Below, in pieces: positions 17,177 through 27,164 of a stretch of DNA of 64,000 nt. This stretch comes from Frigidibacter sp. SD6-1 (lineage in GTDB: Bacteria; Pseudomonadota; Alphaproteobacteria; Rhodobacterales; Rhodobacteraceae). The stretch lies in NCBI RefSeq assembly GCF_030143255.1, contig NZ_JARJNR010000004.1:248001-312000 (forward strand), in the 5' to 3' direction. Positions within the stretch are counted from its first letter, which is position 1; each line of letters opens with the position of its first letter. The notes under the pieces were generated by a model. That model saw nothing but the letters and a program-made list of their open reading frames with translations. It searched no databases and was not told the origin of the DNA. A program made the translations under genes and the position numbers.

Positions 17177-18742
17177 TCATGCCTCGGTCAGCGCCTCCGC
17201 CCCCTCGCGCTCGACCCGCGCTTCGGCACCGAGCGCCTCTGCCAGCGACTGGAAGCGCGCCGCCGCGACCTCGCCGAACAGCGCCTCCTGCCCGGATTTC
17301 AGCCGGAAGGCCAGTCGCCGGGCCTCGGCGTCATGGGCAAGCAGGCCGGTCTTCTCGGGGCTCTGCGCCGACAGCATCGCGCCGAACCGCATCGCCTTGC
17401 CAAGGATTTCGGCCTGCCGGATCTCCTCGGCGGAGAGAAGCGCGAACAGGGGCTCCAGCCGCGAGCCCGCGCGCGAATTCTTGTAGCGGTGCAGAAGCGC
17501 AAGGCCAAGGAAGACCCGTTCCTGATGCGACAGGCCGCCAAGATTGGCGCGGGTGGCATTGTCGAAACAGACCTCGGCCCGGTAATCGGGATGGGCGCGC
17601 CAGGTGGTGTCATGCAGAAGACAGGCGGCCTTGACCATCCTCAGCCGGGCCGCTGTGGCGCCCTCGTAAAGCGGCAGGAGGAAATTGTAGAGCTTCTTGC
17701 CGAAGCCCGGCATCCGCGCCATCGTCTGTTCGGCATAGCGGCAGGCCTCGATCAGCGGGTCGCGGCGGCGCAGCTTCTGCGGCATCTGCTCGTAAAGAAG
17801 CCCCTCGCGGATACCGTAGGAGGAGACGTCGATTTCCTTCGGGGCGAAGGTCTCGACCAGTTCCTTCAGGACGAGCGAGGCGAGCGGCACGAGGTCCATC
17901 CGCGCCTGCGAGGTGCCGGTCTTCTGGCGAAGCTGATTCAGGTCGGACATGCCGATCCAGTCGACGGTGTCGATCACCATCTGCGGCTCCATCCGGTATT
18001 CGTGCAGCACCGTCATCGGATAGCCGCGCCGCTCCATGTCGAGCCGGGCGATCGCCCGCCAGGAGCCGCCGACGAGATAGATGCGCTCGTGATGGGTGCC
18101 CATGTCGGCGGCGAGGCCGGCCACGACCTTCCTTATGTGTTTCTGCAAGGCCGCCTTGCCGCCCTTGACCTCCTGAAGGCGGAAAGGGCCAAGCGGCGAG
18201 GTAACACGGCGACCGACCTCGCCATCCTTCAGTTCGGCCAGTTCCATGGAATTGCCGCCGATGTCGCAGACTAGGCCCTGCGCCTCTGGCCAGCCGAGCA
18301 GCACCCCCTGGGCCGAAAGCCGCGCCTCTTCGGTCCCGTCGATGACATTGAGCCTGAGGCCGGTGGTGTCCTCGACCTCCCGGGCGAAGGCGGGCCCATC
18401 GGACGCCTCGCGCACGGCGGCAGTGGCGACGCAGGTCAGCGGCGGCAGGTCCATGCCGCGGGCAAGCGCCGCAAACCGTTTGAGCGCTGCCAGCGCCCGG
18501 GCCCGGCCCTCGGGATTGAGCGCCCGGGTCTCTGCGAGGCCCTTGCCGAGGCCCGCCATGATCTTTTCATTGTAGAAATAGGCGGGACTGCGGGCCGCGC
18601 CGTCGAAAACCACCAGACGCACCGAGTTCGATCCGACATCGACGACGCCCACCCGTTCGAGCGCGCGGGCGGAAGGGTCGTCGAAGAGGGGGTGGTCGAA
18701 ATGCAGCCCGTCCTCCGCCGGAATATCGGATTTTCTCTTCAT
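17177..18742 (-). CDS. ppx: Exopolyphosphatase / GppA-type phosphatase
   Basis: A 521-residue Ppx/GppA protein of the actin-like ATPase fold: VGVVDVGSNSVRLVVFDG (35-40 the phosphate loop), CVATAAVREASDG, DGTEEARLSAQG and VCDIGGNSMELAEL, followed by an HD-like helical C-terminal domain (LLHDTTWRAHPDY). It should release phosphate from polyphosphate chains, or from pppGpp. It lies downstream of ppk in the same direction but with a 405-base gap containing two repeats, so the two may not form one transcript. Confidence 0.92.
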   Translation of the reverse strand: MKRKSDIPAEDGLHFDHPLFDDPSARALERVGVVDVGSNSVRLVVFDGAARSPAYFYNEKIMAGLGKGLAETRALNPEGRARALAALKRFAALARGMDLPPLTCVATAAVREASDGPAFAREVEDTTGLRLNVIDGTEEARLSAQGVLLGWPEAQGLVCDIGGNSMELAELKDGEVGRRVTSPLGPFRLQEVKGGKAALQKHIRKVVAGLAADMGTHHERIYLVGGSWRAIARLDMERRGYPMTVLHEYRMEPQMVIDTVDWIGMSDLNQLRQKTGTSQARMDLVPLASLVLKELVETFAPKEIDVSSYGIREGLLYEQMPQKLRRRDPLIEACRYAEQTMARMPGFGKKLYNFLLPLYEGATAARLRMVKAACLLHDTTWRAHPDYRAEVCFDNATRANLGGLSHQERVFLGLALLHRYKNSRAGSRLEPLFALLSAEEIRQAEILGKAMRFGAMLSAQSPEKTGLLAHDAEARRLAFRLKSGQEALFGEVAAARFQSLAEALGAEARVEREGAEALTEA

Positions 18743-18880
18743 GCAGCTCTCCGGTCGGGCCAGCGTGGGATTCTCGATATCAGACTAGCGGCTTGGGGCC
18801 CTGCGGCAAAGACCCGGGTCGCATGTATGGCCGGCCGTGATCCGATTGCGGCGCCGCAGGGCGGCGCCAAGACATCTCTC

Positions 18881-18945
18881 GATGCCCGCGCCGGGGCGCG
18901 GGCATCTCGGGCGCCTCCGGCGGGAGTATTTCGGGACAGAAAGTG
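18881..18945 (+). repeat. Bipartite intergenic repeat, family A copy 3
   Basis: GATGCCCGCGCC and GGCGCGGGCATC form a 12-bp stem (18881-18906), then CGCCTCCGGCGGGAGTATTT, CGGGACAGAAAGTG follows to 18945. Confidence 0.75.
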
Positions 18946-19061
18946 AAACAGCCCGCCTCGCTCAGGAGCCGGGCTGTCACTTCCTGCCACGGTCATCGGC
19001 TCTCCAGCCTGTACCGTACGCGCAATTTCCTGTCTCATGGTTAAGATAATCTGAATCCTGC

Positions 19062-19113
19062 CACTTTCTGTCCTGAAATACTCCGGGAGGGTCCGGGAGG
19101 GCAGAGCCCTCCC
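19062..19113 (-). repeat. Bipartite intergenic repeat, family A copy 4 (inverted)
   Basis: On the minus strand the hairpin GGGAGGG-CTCTG-CCCTCCC is followed by GGACCCTCCC and the tail GGAGTATTTCAGGACAGAAA GTG. The hairpin loop CTCTG is the same as in family B, and the tail is that of family A. Confidence 0.72.
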
Positions 19114-19147
19114 GGCGGGTCGGCCCGCCGCAGGCGGGACGAAAATC

Positions 19148-21310
19148 TCAGTCCGTGGCATGGGCGAGTTTTGGCACATCCTTCGCCCCCGCCGATCCCC
19201 GGCCCGAGAGCGAGGGATTGTCCATGAAGAACCGGTGGCAGTTGAACAGGTCGCGATCCTCGGGCAGGTCGCGCAGATAGCGGCCATCCGGACCAAGCAC
19301 CCAGCTTTGCGCCTCGTCCGCAAGGTTCGCGGCCATGATCTGGTTGACGATCTGCGCCTTGACCGTGTCGTTCAGCATCTCGACCAATGTTTCCACCCGC
19401 CGCGTCAGGTTGCGGCCCATCCAGTCGGCCGAGGAGATGAAGACCCGCGCCTTCTTCGAGGGCAGGCCATGGCCATTGCCGAAACAGACGATGCGGCTGT
19501 GTTCGAGGAAGCGCCCGACGATCGACTTCACCCGGATATTGTCCGACAGGCCCTTGATCCCGGGTCTGAGGCCGCAAATGCCGCGCACCACGAGATTGAT
19601 CTTCACTCCCGCCTGGCTGGCCGCATAGAGTGCGTCGATCACGTCGGCCTCGATCACCGAATTCATCTTGGCCCAGATCTCGGCGGGGCGCCCGGCGCGC
19701 GCATGGTCGGCCTCGGCCGCGATCAGTTCCAGCAGCCGGGGCTTCAACGTCGTGGGCGAAATGGCCAGGTTTTCCAGCCCCTCGGGCTGCACATAGCCGG
19801 ACAGATAGTTGAAGACCTTGGTCGCGTCCCGCCCCAGCGCCGCATTGCAGGTGAAGAAGGAGAGGTCGGTATAGATGCGCGCGGTGATCGGGTGATAGTT
19901 CCCGGTGCCGTAATGGGTGTAGGTTACCAGCTGGTCGCCCTCGCGCCGCACCACGGTCGAGATCTTCGCATGCGTCTTGTAGTTGGTGAAACCATAGACG
20001 ACATGGGCGCCGGCCCGCTCCAGCCGGCGCGACTGACGGATGTTGGCGGCCTCGTCGAAGCGCGCTTTCAGTTCGACGAGCGCGGTCACCGACTTTCCGG
20101 CCTCGGCCGCCTCGCAGAGTGCGGCGACGATCGGACTGTCCTGCGAGGTGCGGTAGAGCGTCTGCTTGATCGCCAGCACGTTCGGGTCATGCGCCGCCTG
20201 ATCGAGGAAGCGGATCACCATGTCGAATGTCTCGTAAGGGTGATGCAGCAGCATGTCCTTCTTGCGGATCGCCGCGAACATGTCGCCTTCATGGTCCTGC
20301 ACCCGCTCGGGCACGCGCGGCGTGAAGGGCGGCCAGAGAAGCTCGCGGCGGCTGTCGAGGATCAGTTCCTTGACGTCGGCCATGCCGACCATGCCCTTCA
20401 CCTCGACCACCTCGTCGGGCAGGACGCCAAGCTCTTCCATGATCAGGGCGCGCAACCCTTCCGGCGCGCCCGCGGTGATCTTCATGCGGATCACCTGGCC
20501 GCGGCGGCGGCGTTTCAGCGCGGTTTCGAACTCGCGCACCAGATCCTCGGCCTCTTCCTCGACCTCGAGGTCGCTGTCGCGCAGGACGCGGAAGGTACAA
20601 TGGCCCACGTCCCGGTAGCCCGGAAAGAGCGAACCGAGATGGAGGAGAAGCAGCTCCTCCATCGGCAGGAAACGCGCCTCGCCCGGCAGGGCCACGAAGC
20701 GGCGGATCTGCTGGGGGATCGGCAGAAGCGCCTGCATCCGCCGCCCATCGCTGGCGCGTTCCAGTTCCATCGCCAGGCAGAAGCCGGTGTTGGGGATGAA
20801 GGGGAACGGGTGGGCCGGGTCGATCGCGAGCGGTGACAGGACCGGGAAAACCTGGTTGAGGAAGTAATCCTCAAGGAAGTTCTCGTCGCGGCGGGTCAGC
20901 TTCGAGCGGGTCAGCAGCGTGATGCGCTGCGCCTCAAGTTCTTTCTTCAGCCTGTTCCACACCTGCTGCTGGACCGCCATCAGGCGCCGGGCGTCTTCGT
21001 CGATCTGCTTCAGCTGGTCAGCCGGGGCGCGCCCGTCGTCGGACGGCAGCGCATTGCCCGCGCGCGCCAGCTGGCGCAGGCCCGCGACCCGGACGGTGTA
21101 GAATTCGTCGAGGTTGGTGGCCGAGATCGACAGGAAGCGGACCCGCTCCAAAAGCGGCACGCGCGGGTTGCGGCTTTCGTCGAGGACACGCCAGTTGAAG
21201 GCGAGCCAGGACAGTTCGCGGTTGAAGAAGCGGCGGGGCCCGGCGATCTGGTCGGCGGGCAGCTCTTTGGCGGCGGGAAAGGGAGCTTTGAGGAAATCGG
21301 CCTGGGTCAT
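19148..21310 (-). CDS. ppk1: Polyphosphate kinase 1
   Basis: A 720-residue PPK1 that makes inorganic polyphosphate from ATP. The N-terminal domain starts RFFNRELSWLAFNWRVLDES, a strong family mark; FLSISATNLDEFYTVRVAGL follows. The phosphorylated His lies in THYGTGNYHP near residue 465, and the C-terminal lobes show VRGICGLRPGIKGLSDN and SADWMGRNL. Length is normal. It precedes ppx in the same direction and follows hdaA on the same strand after a 39-base gap, so polyphosphate turnover genes cluster here. Confidence 0.96.
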   Translation of the reverse strand: MTQADFLKAPFPAAKELPADQIAGPRRFFNRELSWLAFNWRVLDESRNPRVPLLERVRFLSISATNLDEFYTVRVAGLRQLARAGNALPSDDGRAPADQLKQIDEDARRLMAVQQQVWNRLKKELEAQRITLLTRSKLTRRDENFLEDYFLNQVFPVLSPLAIDPAHPFPFIPNTGFCLAMELERASDGRRMQALLPIPQQIRRFVALPGEARFLPMEELLLLHLGSLFPGYRDVGHCTFRVLRDSDLEVEEEAEDLVREFETALKRRRRGQVIRMKITAGAPEGLRALIMEELGVLPDEVVEVKGMVGMADVKELILDSRRELLWPPFTPRVPERVQDHEGDMFAAIRKKDMLLHHPYETFDMVIRFLDQAAHDPNVLAIKQTLYRTSQDSPIVAALCEAAEAGKSVTALVELKARFDEAANIRQSRRLERAGAHVVYGFTNYKTHAKISTVVRREGDQLVTYTHYGTGNYHPITARIYTDLSFFTCNAALGRDATKVFNYLSGYVQPEGLENLAISPTTLKPRLLELIAAEADHARAGRPAEIWAKMNSVIEADVIDALYAASQAGVKINLVVRGICGLRPGIKGLSDNIRVKSIVGRFLEHSRIVCFGNGHGLPSKKARVFISSADWMGRNLTRRVETLVEMLNDTVKAQIVNQIMAANLADEAQSWVLGPDGRYLRDLPEDRDLFNCHRFFMDNPSLSGRGSAGAKDVPKLAHATD

Positions 21311-21349
21311 GGCGCCCTTATCGAAACGGCGTGTAACGGTTGGATGACA

Positions 21350-22036
21350 CTATGTTTGCGCGTCCGGGCGCGGACTGTCCAGCAGCTCGGCCGCCAGCGC
21401 GCGGCTGATCGGGCGGCCAAGGGCGAGGGCGCGGGCATCAAGGGCGGCGACGAGCGCACGCGCCGCCGCGAAGGACCTGTCGATCCGGGCGAGAAGATAG
21501 GGAACGAGGGTCGGCGGCACCTGCAGCTGCCGGTCGGCGAAGAGCTTCAGGATCACCGCCGACAGAAGCACGTCATCGGGTGGATCGAGCCGCACGAGCG
21601 CCGTACCCTCCAGCCGACTTTTCAGATCGGCAAGCGCCAGCCCCCACTGGCGCGGTTCGCTGCGCGCGGTCAGGAGAAGCCGGTGGCCGCGGGCAAGCAT
21701 CAGGTTGTGAAGGTGGAAGAGCGCTTCCTCCGCCGCGCGACGGCCCGCGATCCGTTCGGCATCCTCGATGACCAGAGCACCCTTCGCCAGGGCGTCCGGG
21801 TCCGTGCGTTCCACTTCATGGGCCTCAAGCGTCGCCGCCCCGGCCTGCCCGGCCCAGACCGTGGCGAGATGGCTCTTGCCCGACCCTTCCGGCCCCACCA
21901 GCAGAAGCTTGCCCAGCGGCCAGTTTTCGGGCGCGTCGATCATCGCCACGGCCAGCGCATTGGCGGGCGAGACAAAGAAATCGTCGCGCCCCAGTGCGGC
22001 GCGCACCGGCAGATCGAAGGTCAGTTGGCGAGGCAT
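21350..22036 (-). CDS. hdaA: DnaA-related replication regulator HdaA
   Basis: A 228-residue AAA+ protein like Hda, which stimulates ATP hydrolysis by DnaA after initiation. Residues 4-10 read QLTFDLP, a good beta-clamp binding motif. Walker A GPEGSGKS is at 48-55, Walker B reads ALVIEDAE, sensor 1 LLLTARSEP, then LKSRLEGTALVRLDPPDD and an arginine-finger region (RIDRSFAAARALV). The DnaA DNA-binding domain is absent. It lies between the AI-2E-type permease gene, whose frame ends 9 bases upstream, and ppk1, an arrangement seen in other alphaproteobacteria. Confidence 0.9.
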   Translation of the reverse strand: MPRQLTFDLPVRAALGRDDFFVSPANALAVAMIDAPENWPLGKLLLVGPEGSGKSHLATVWAGQAGAATLEAHEVERTDPDALAKGALVIEDAERIAGRRAAEEALFHLHNLMLARGHRLLLTARSEPRQWGLALADLKSRLEGTALVRLDPPDDVLLSAVILKLFADRQLQVPPTLVPYLLARIDRSFAAARALVAALDARALALGRPISRALAAELLDSPRPDAQT

Positions 22037-22045
22037 CGTGGAAGG

Positions 22046-23125
22046 TCAGCTTTCGTCGGTGGGCGTCTCTTGGCCGGTCAGGCCACGGTAGAGGCGGCTG
22101 TCTCTGTACCGGCCGACGCCGAAGCGGGCAAGGACGCCGATGGCGGCAGCGACCGGAACGGCGACCAGCATGCCGACGAATCCGAAGAGCGTACCGAAGG
22201 CCGACAGGGCAAAGAGCAGCCAGACCGGATGCAGGCCAACCGACTTGCCCACGAAGCGCGGGGTCAGGATATTGCCTTCGAGGAACTGACCCACGGCGAA
22301 GATCGCGGCGATCAGGCCGATCTGCATCCAGTCGCCCCAGAACTGGAAAAGTGCGAGCCCGATGGCGAGCCCGCCGCCGAGAAGCGCCCCCACATAGGGG
22401 ATGAAGGTGATGAGGCCGGAAATCGCGCCGACGATCAGGCCGAACTGCAGCCCCGCCGCCATCAGCGCCACGGCATAATAGGTGCCGAGTGTGAGGCAGA
22501 CCGAGACCTGACCGCGCACGAAACCCGCCAGCACCTTGTCGATATCACGCGCGATGCCGCGCACCGTCTCGCGATGGTCAAGCGGCAAGGCCTCGTCCAG
22601 ACGCGCAACCATATGGTCCCAGTCCAGCAGCATGTAGAAGGCCACGACCGGCACCACGACGATGAAGACAAGCGCATTGATGACCGAGACGGCGGAAGAG
22701 AGAAGGCCCGAGGCAAGCTCGCCCCCGCGCGACTGGATGGTCTTGCCGAGCGAGATCAGCGTGTCGCGCACGACCGAATCCTGATCCATGATGTGGGGGA
22801 AGCGGGTCGTCAGCCAGGCCTGCAGCTTGCCGAAGATCTCGGGGGCCGCATTCACCAGATCCACGAGCTGGCGGATGAGCGTCGGGATGATCAGCAGCGC
22901 CAGCAGCGTGAAGATCAGAAGCGCGATGATCGAGATCGTGGCAGTGGCCATGCTGCGCGACAGGCCCGCCCGTTCCAGCCGGTCGGCGACCGGGTCGAGG
23001 AAATAGGCGATCGCGCCGCCGACGATGAAGGGCAGGATCACATTGCCAAGCCCCCAAAGGACGGCGAAGAACAGAAGGGTCGCGATCCCCCAGTAGGTCG
23101 CCTGTTGGCGGACGGGCAGGGCCAT
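22046..23125 (-). CDS. AI-2E family transporter (PerM-type membrane protein)
   Basis: A 359-residue protein with about eight transmembrane segments in the AI-2E/PerM pattern: two at the N-terminus (ATLLFFAVLWGLGNVILPFI, FTLLALLIIPTLI), a long amphipathic stretch, then VINALVFIVVVPVVAFYMLL, FIPYVGALLGGGLA and a C-terminal pair with VGLHPVWLLFAL. ATG 23125 follows GGAGGAAGAC, so the 54-codon longer open frame upstream is ignored. What it carries is unknown; TqsA-type autoinducer export and Na+/H+ antiport have been shown for other members. Confidence 0.88.
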   Translation of the reverse strand: MALPVRQQATYWGIATLLFFAVLWGLGNVILPFIVGGAIAYFLDPVADRLERAGLSRSMATATISIIALLIFTLLALLIIPTLIRQLVDLVNAAPEIFGKLQAWLTTRFPHIMDQDSVVRDTLISLGKTIQSRGGELASGLLSSAVSVINALVFIVVVPVVAFYMLLDWDHMVARLDEALPLDHRETVRGIARDIDKVLAGFVRGQVSVCLTLGTYYAVALMAAGLQFGLIVGAISGLITFIPYVGALLGGGLAIGLALFQFWGDWMQIGLIAAIFAVGQFLEGNILTPRFVGKSVGLHPVWLLFALSAFGTLFGFVGMLVAVPVAAAIGVLARFGVGRYRDSRLYRGLTGQETPTDES

Positions 23126-23285
23126 GTCTTCCTCCGGTAGCCTTGGGCCTGATCTAAGCCTTTGGGCGCGGCTTTCACAAGGGACCGTCTCGGCTTTGCG
23201 CCTTAGAGCCCGCACCCGGGATGCGCCGCTTGCCTGCCGCCCGCCTTTCGCATAATCCCTTGCGGAACCAAAGAGAGCCTGATCC

Positions 23286-24623
23286 ATGCGCCTGTCCCGC
23301 TACTTCCTGCCCGTCCTGAAGGAAAACCCCGCCGACGCCCAGATCGTCAGCCACCGTTACATGCTGCGTGCGGGCATGATCCGCCAGCAGGCGGCGGGTA
23401 TCTATTCCTGGCTGCCGCTCGGCTTCCGCGTGCTGAAGCGGATCGAGGAGATCGTGCATCAGGAACAGGTGCGGGCAGGCCATATCCCGCTTCTGATGCC
23501 GACGCTGCAACCCGCCGACCTCTGGCGCGAAAGCGGGCGTTATGACGATTACGGCCAGGAAATGCTGCGCATCAAGGACCGGCACGAGCGTGACATGCTC
23601 TATGGTCCCACGAACGAGGAGATGATCACCGACATCTTCCGCAGCCATGTGTCGTCCTACAAGGACCTGCCGCTGACGCTTTATCACATCCAGTGGAAAT
23701 TCCGCGACGAGCTGCGCCCCCGTTTCGGCGTGATGCGGGGCCGCGAGTTCCTGATGAAGGACGGATATAACTTCGACATCGACAAGGAAGCGGCCCTGCA
23801 CGCCTACAATCGCCATATGGTCAGCTACCTGCGTACCTACGAGCGCATGGGCCTGACCGCGATCCCGATGCGCGCGGCCTCGGGCCCGATCGGCGGCGAC
23901 AATACCCATGAGTTCCTGGTGCTGGCGAACACGGGCGAGTCCGAGGTCTTCTACGATGATCGCGTGACCGCGCTCAAACTCGGGAGCCGCGAGATCGATT
24001 ATGACGACCGGGGCCAGGTGGCCGAGGTCTGCAAGGAATTCACCACGCTTTACGCCCGCACCGACGAGACCCATGACGAGGCGGCGTTCGGTCAGATCCC
24101 CGAGGCCCACCGCAAGGTCGGACGCGGGATCGAGGTTGGCCAGATATTCTATTTCTCGACCAAGTACTCCGAACCGATGGGCGCCGTGGTCGTCAACGAC
24201 AAGGGCGAGCGGGTGCCGGTCCACATGGGTTCGCACGGCATCGGCGTCAGCCGCCTTCTGGGCGCGATCATCGAGGCGAGCCACGACGACAAGGGCATCA
24301 TCTGGCCCGAGGGCGTGACGCCCTTCCCGGTGGGCATCGTGAACCTCAAGCAGGGCGACAGCGCCGCCGACGCGGCCTGCGAGGGGCTTTACAAGGCGCT
24401 GAAGGCCAGGGGGCTGGAGGCGCTTTATGACGACCGCGACGAACGGGCGGGGGCCAAGTTCGCGACGATGGACCTGATCGGCCTGCCCTGGCGGATCACC
24501 GTCGGCCCGCGCGGGCTTTCGAATGGTGTCGTCGAACTGACCTCGCGCCGCACGGGCGAAAGCGAAGAGATGAGCCCCGAGGCCGCCGTCGACCGCGTGG
24601 CGCAGATTTACGAGGGGCGCTGA
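23286..24623 (+). CDS. proS: Prolyl-tRNA synthetase (short alphaproteobacterial type)
   Basis: A 445-residue class II synthetase charging tRNA-Pro. Class II motifs are visible: motif 1 region [20 protein letters not shown], motif 2 region [20 protein letters not shown], motif 3 region [15 protein letters not shown], and the anticodon-binding domain after about 345 ([12 protein letters not shown]). It lacks the editing insertion found in E. coli ProS, as is typical of alphaproteobacteria. The nearby AlaX-like gene (37301) is a free-standing editing factor, but for Ser/Ala-tRNA, not Pro. It is divergent from the AI-2E gene. Confidence 0.97.
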   Translation: MRLSRYFLPVLKENPADAQIVSHRYMLRAGMIRQQAAGIYSWLPLGFRVLKRIEEIVHQEQVRAGHIPLLMPTLQPADLWRESGRYDDYGQEMLRIKDRHERDMLYGPTNEEMITDIFRSHVSSYKDLPLTLYHIQWKFRDELRPRFGVMRGREFLMKDGYNFDIDKEAALHAYNRHMVSYLRTYERMGLTAIPMRAASGPIGGDNTHEFLVLANTGESEVFYDDRVTALKLGSREIDYDDRGQVAEVCKEFTTLYARTDETHDEAAFGQIPEAHRKVGRGIEVGQIFYFSTKYSEPMGAVVVNDKGERVPVHMGSHGIGVSRLLGAIIEASHDDKGIIWPEGVTPFPVGIVNLKQGDSAADAACEGLYKALKARGLEALYDDRDERAGAKFATMDLIGLPWRITVGPRGLSNGVVELTSRRTGESEEMSPEAAVDRVAQIYEGR

Positions 24624-24635
24624 GACCGGGACGGG

Positions 24636-24683
24636 CGGGGGCTCTGCCCCCGCACCCCCGAGGTATTTTGGCCAAGATGAAAG
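24636..24683 (+). repeat. Bipartite intergenic repeat, family B copy 1
   Basis: The hairpin GGGGG-CTCTG-CCCCC at 24637-24651 is followed by CACCCCCGAGGTATTTTGG, CCAAGATGAAAG. It lies between the proS stop and lolC. Confidence 0.78.
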
Positions 24684-24714
24684 AGGATTGGCCATCCTTT
24701 GACCGGAGGGCCGG

Positions 24715-26001
24715 ATGGCCGGTTCGACCAGACCTTTTTCGCGCTTCGAATTCCTGATCGCCTGGCGCTACCTGCGCGCCCGCCGCCCCGAGGGCGGGAT
24801 TTCGGTGATGACCTGGATCAGCCTCGTCGGTATCGCGCTGGGTGTGATGGCTTTGGTGGCGACGCTTGCGGTCAGGGCGGGGTTCCGGGCGGAGTTCGTC
24901 GGCACGATCCTTGGCGCCAATGCCCATGTGACGGTCTACAAGCCGTTCTATCAGGACGAAGATGGCGTGCAGACCAACGCCTTCCGCGACTATGAAGCGG
25001 CGGCGCAGAGGATTGCGGCGGTGCCGGGGGTCGTCCGGGCGGCGCCCGTGGTGCGCGGTCAGGCCATGGTCAGCCACAATGACAGCGCCAGTGTCGCCGA
25101 GGTCTACGGGATTTCCGCCGAAGACCTGAAGGCCATTCCGGGCGTGGCGCAATCGGACCAGAGCCTGGGCGAGATCGGCGATTTCGAGAAGGGTATCGCG
25201 GTCGGTTCGGGCATCGCCCGCGATCTGGGCATCGTGCCGGGCGATAGGGTGAAGCTCATCCAGCCCAACGGCGCGCGAACCGCCTTCGGCACCAGCCCGC
25301 GGGTGAATGCCTATGAGGTGACCTATGTCTTCAGCGTCGGCCGCTACGACATCGACAAGACCCGCATCTACATGCCGCTGGCCGAAGCGCAGAGCTTCTT
25401 CAACCGCGAGGGCGGCGTCAGCGAGATCGAGGTGATGGTCGCCGACCCCGAGGCGATCGACGGGCTGATGAAGCCCGTTGCCGACGCCGTCGGGCAGGAT
25501 GTCTATCTCTGGACCTGGAAGGATGCCTCGGGCGCCTTTCTCGAGGCGCTGACCATCGAGGATAATGTGATGTTCGTGATCCTCGCGCTGATCGTCCTGA
25601 TAGCGGCGATGAACATCACCTCGGGCCTTGTGATGCTGGTGAAGAACAAGGGCCGCGATATCGGCATCCTGAGGACCATGGGCCTGACCGAGGGGTCTAT
25701 CCTGAGGGTCTTCTTCCTCTGCGGCGCCTTCATCGGCGTGATCGGCACCCTGGCGGGCGTGATCCTGGGCTGCCTGCTGGCGCTGAACATGGAAAGCATC
25801 ATGTCGGGCGTGAACTGGCTGTCGGGCGGCAATGCCTGGGACCCGTCGATCCGCGGCATCTACCGGCTGCCTGCCAAGCTGCAGGCCTGGGATCTTGGCC
25901 GCGCGGTCGGCCTGTCGCTGATCCTGTCGTTCATCGTCACCTATTTCCCTGCGCGCCGCGCCGCGCGGCTGAGCCCGGTCGAGGCGCTGCGTTATGAATG
26001 A
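24715..26001 (+). CDS. lolC: Lipoprotein-releasing ABC transporter permease (LolC/LolE)
   Basis: A 428-residue MacB/FtsX-type permease of the LolCDE complex, which releases lipoproteins from the inner membrane to the carrier LolA. The N-terminal [20 protein letters not shown] and the first transmembrane helix ([19 protein letters not shown]) are family marks; a periplasmic domain follows (about 50-275), then three helices including [20 protein letters not shown] and a C-terminal SPVEALRYE. Only one permease gene is present, so it probably forms a homodimer, as in many alphaproteobacteria. It overlaps lolD by 8 bases. Confidence 0.93.
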   Translation: MAGSTRPFSRFEFLIAWRYLRARRPEGGISVMTWISLVGIALGVMALVATLAVRAGFRAEFVGTILGANAHVTVYKPFYQDEDGVQTNAFRDYEAAAQRIAAVPGVVRAAPVVRGQAMVSHNDSASVAEVYGISAEDLKAIPGVAQSDQSLGEIGDFEKGIAVGSGIARDLGIVPGDRVKLIQPNGARTAFGTSPRVNAYEVTYVFSVGRYDIDKTRIYMPLAEAQSFFNREGGVSEIEVMVADPEAIDGLMKPVADAVGQDVYLWTWKDASGAFLEALTIEDNVMFVILALIVLIAAMNITSGLVMLVKNKGRDIGILRTMGLTEGSILRVFFLCGAFIGVIGTLAGVILGCLLALNMESIMSGVNWLSGGNAWDPSIRGIYRLPAKLQAWDLGRAVGLSLILSFIVTYFPARRAARLSPVEALRYE

Positions 26002-26668
26002 GCTGGACCTTCGGGGGATCGTGAAGCGCTACAACCCGGGCAAGCCGTCGCAGATCACGGTGCTCGACGGGCTGGACCTAGCGGTCGCGCGCGGCGAGGT
26101 GGTGGCTTTGGTGGCGCCCTCGGGCGCGGGCAAGTCGACGCTTCTGCATATCGCGGGGCTTCTCGACAGCCCCGATGCGGGCGAGGTCTGGGTCGGCGGG
26201 CAGGCCATGGCGGGGCAGGGCGACCGGGTGCGCACCGCCGTGCGGCGGCGCGAGATCGGCTTTGTCTATCAGTTCCACCATCTGCTGCCCGAATTCACGG
26301 CGGCGGAGAATATCATCCTTCCGCAGCTTGCCGATGGAGTTGCCCGCAGCGTGGCCGACGCACGGGCGGCCGATCTTCTCGCGCGGGTCGGCCTGTCGGC
26401 GCGCGCCCGGCACCGTCCGGCGGAACTGTCGGGCGGCGAGCAGCAGCGCGTGGCCTTCTGCCGGGCGCTGGCGAACGGGCCGAAGCTGCTTCTTGCCGAC
26501 GAGCCGACCGGCAATCTCGACCCCGCCACCTCGGATCAGGTCTTTGACGTGCTCATGGACATCGTGCGCTCGACCGGCCTTTCGGCGCTGATCGCCACCC
26601 ACAATCCCGAGCTTGCCGCGCGCATGGATCGGATCCTTCATCTGCAGGCGGGGCGGATCAGCGGCTGA
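25994..26668 (+). CDS. lolD: Lipoprotein-releasing ABC ATPase LolD
   Basis: A 224-residue ATPase powering LolCDE. Walker [13 protein letters not shown] near 39-50, Q-loop [18 protein letters not shown], signature [15 protein letters not shown] and Walker [13 protein letters not shown] are intact. The [13 protein letters not shown] segment is characteristic of LolD within the MacB-type ATPases. ATG 25994 overlaps the end of lolC, pointing to coupled translation. Confidence 0.95.
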   Translation: MNELDLRGIVKRYNPGKPSQITVLDGLDLAVARGEVVALVAPSGAGKSTLLHIAGLLDSPDAGEVWVGGQAMAGQGDRVRTAVRRREIGFVYQFHHLLPEFTAAENIILPQLADGVARSVADARAADLLARVGLSARARHRPAELSGGEQQRVAFCRALANGPKLLLADEPTGNLDPATSDQVFDVLMDIVRSTGLSALIATHNPELAARMDRILHLQAGRISG

Positions 26669-26741
26669 CGCCTGTCTGATCCTGATCAAGGCGGGCAGCT
26701 GGTCCGCCGTGTGATCCTGCGCCTGAACAGAGGAGGCAGAC

Positions 26742-27161
26742 ATGCGAACGAAGCTGATTACCGGGCTGTCGGCCGGCGCTACATTGGCGCTTTTGCTTGC
26801 CGCCTGCGCGACGACCGCGCCCGCTCCGAGCCGGGGCAAGGTGCTTTACGAGGACTTCTGCGCGGCGTGCCACGGGCCGGGCGGCAAGGGCGATGGGGTG
26901 CTGGCTGGCGAGTGGAAGAGGCCGCCCGCCGATCTGACCGGAATTGCTGCCCGAAACGGCGGAACATTCCCTCTGGCGAAGGTGCTGTCGCAGATCGACG
27001 GCTATACCCGCAGCACCGACAGCCATTCGGCGATGCCGGAAATGGGGCCGGTGTTTCAGGACAGCCCGACGGTTCTTGTCGATACCGGCGACGGGATCGA
27101 GACGCCCGTGCCCGGGGCGCTTCTCGCGCTTGCCGACTATCTCAGGGACTTGCAGGACTAG
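26742..27161 (+). CDS. Lipoprotein c-type cytochrome (one haem)
   Basis: A 139-residue protein with a lipoprotein signal (LALLLAACATT, Cys22) and one haem site, FCAACHGPGGKGDG, with Cys40, Cys43 and His44. The axial Met candidates are SAMPEMGP near 106 and beyond. It lies 73 bases after lolD in the same direction. Monohaem cytochrome c of this type passes electrons between periplasmic partners; which ones is unclear. Being a lipoprotein next to the genes that sort lipoproteins is probably chance. Confidence 0.83.
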   Translation: MRTKLITGLSAGATLALLLAACATTAPAPSRGKVLYEDFCAACHGPGGKGDGVLAGEWKRPPADLTGIAARNGGTFPLAKVLSQIDGYTRSTDSHSAMPEMGPVFQDSPTVLVDTGDGIETPVPGALLALADYLRDLQD

Positions 27162-27164
27162 GGA

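Larger units (their letters stand above)
18743..19147. other. 405-base spacer between ppk and ppx with no convincing gene
   Basis: It holds two family A repeats in inverted orientation (18881-18945 and 19062-19113) with their tails facing each other across about 115 bases, and a further inverted repeat ACAGCCCG / CGGGCTGT. Open frames across it cover the repeats and show no protein family. A ppx promoter may lie here, but I cannot name one. Confidence 0.6.

Noticed and set aside
16163-18274. 703-codon plus-strand frame opposite selO and ppx
   Set aside because: It spans two real minus-strand genes and their gap; no domain or ribosome site.
18739-19323. 194-codon minus-strand frame across the ppk-ppx gap
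   Set aside because: It includes both repeats and part of ppk in another frame; no family match. A short start (ATGAGACAGGAA) near 19040 looks suggestive but runs straight into a repeat.
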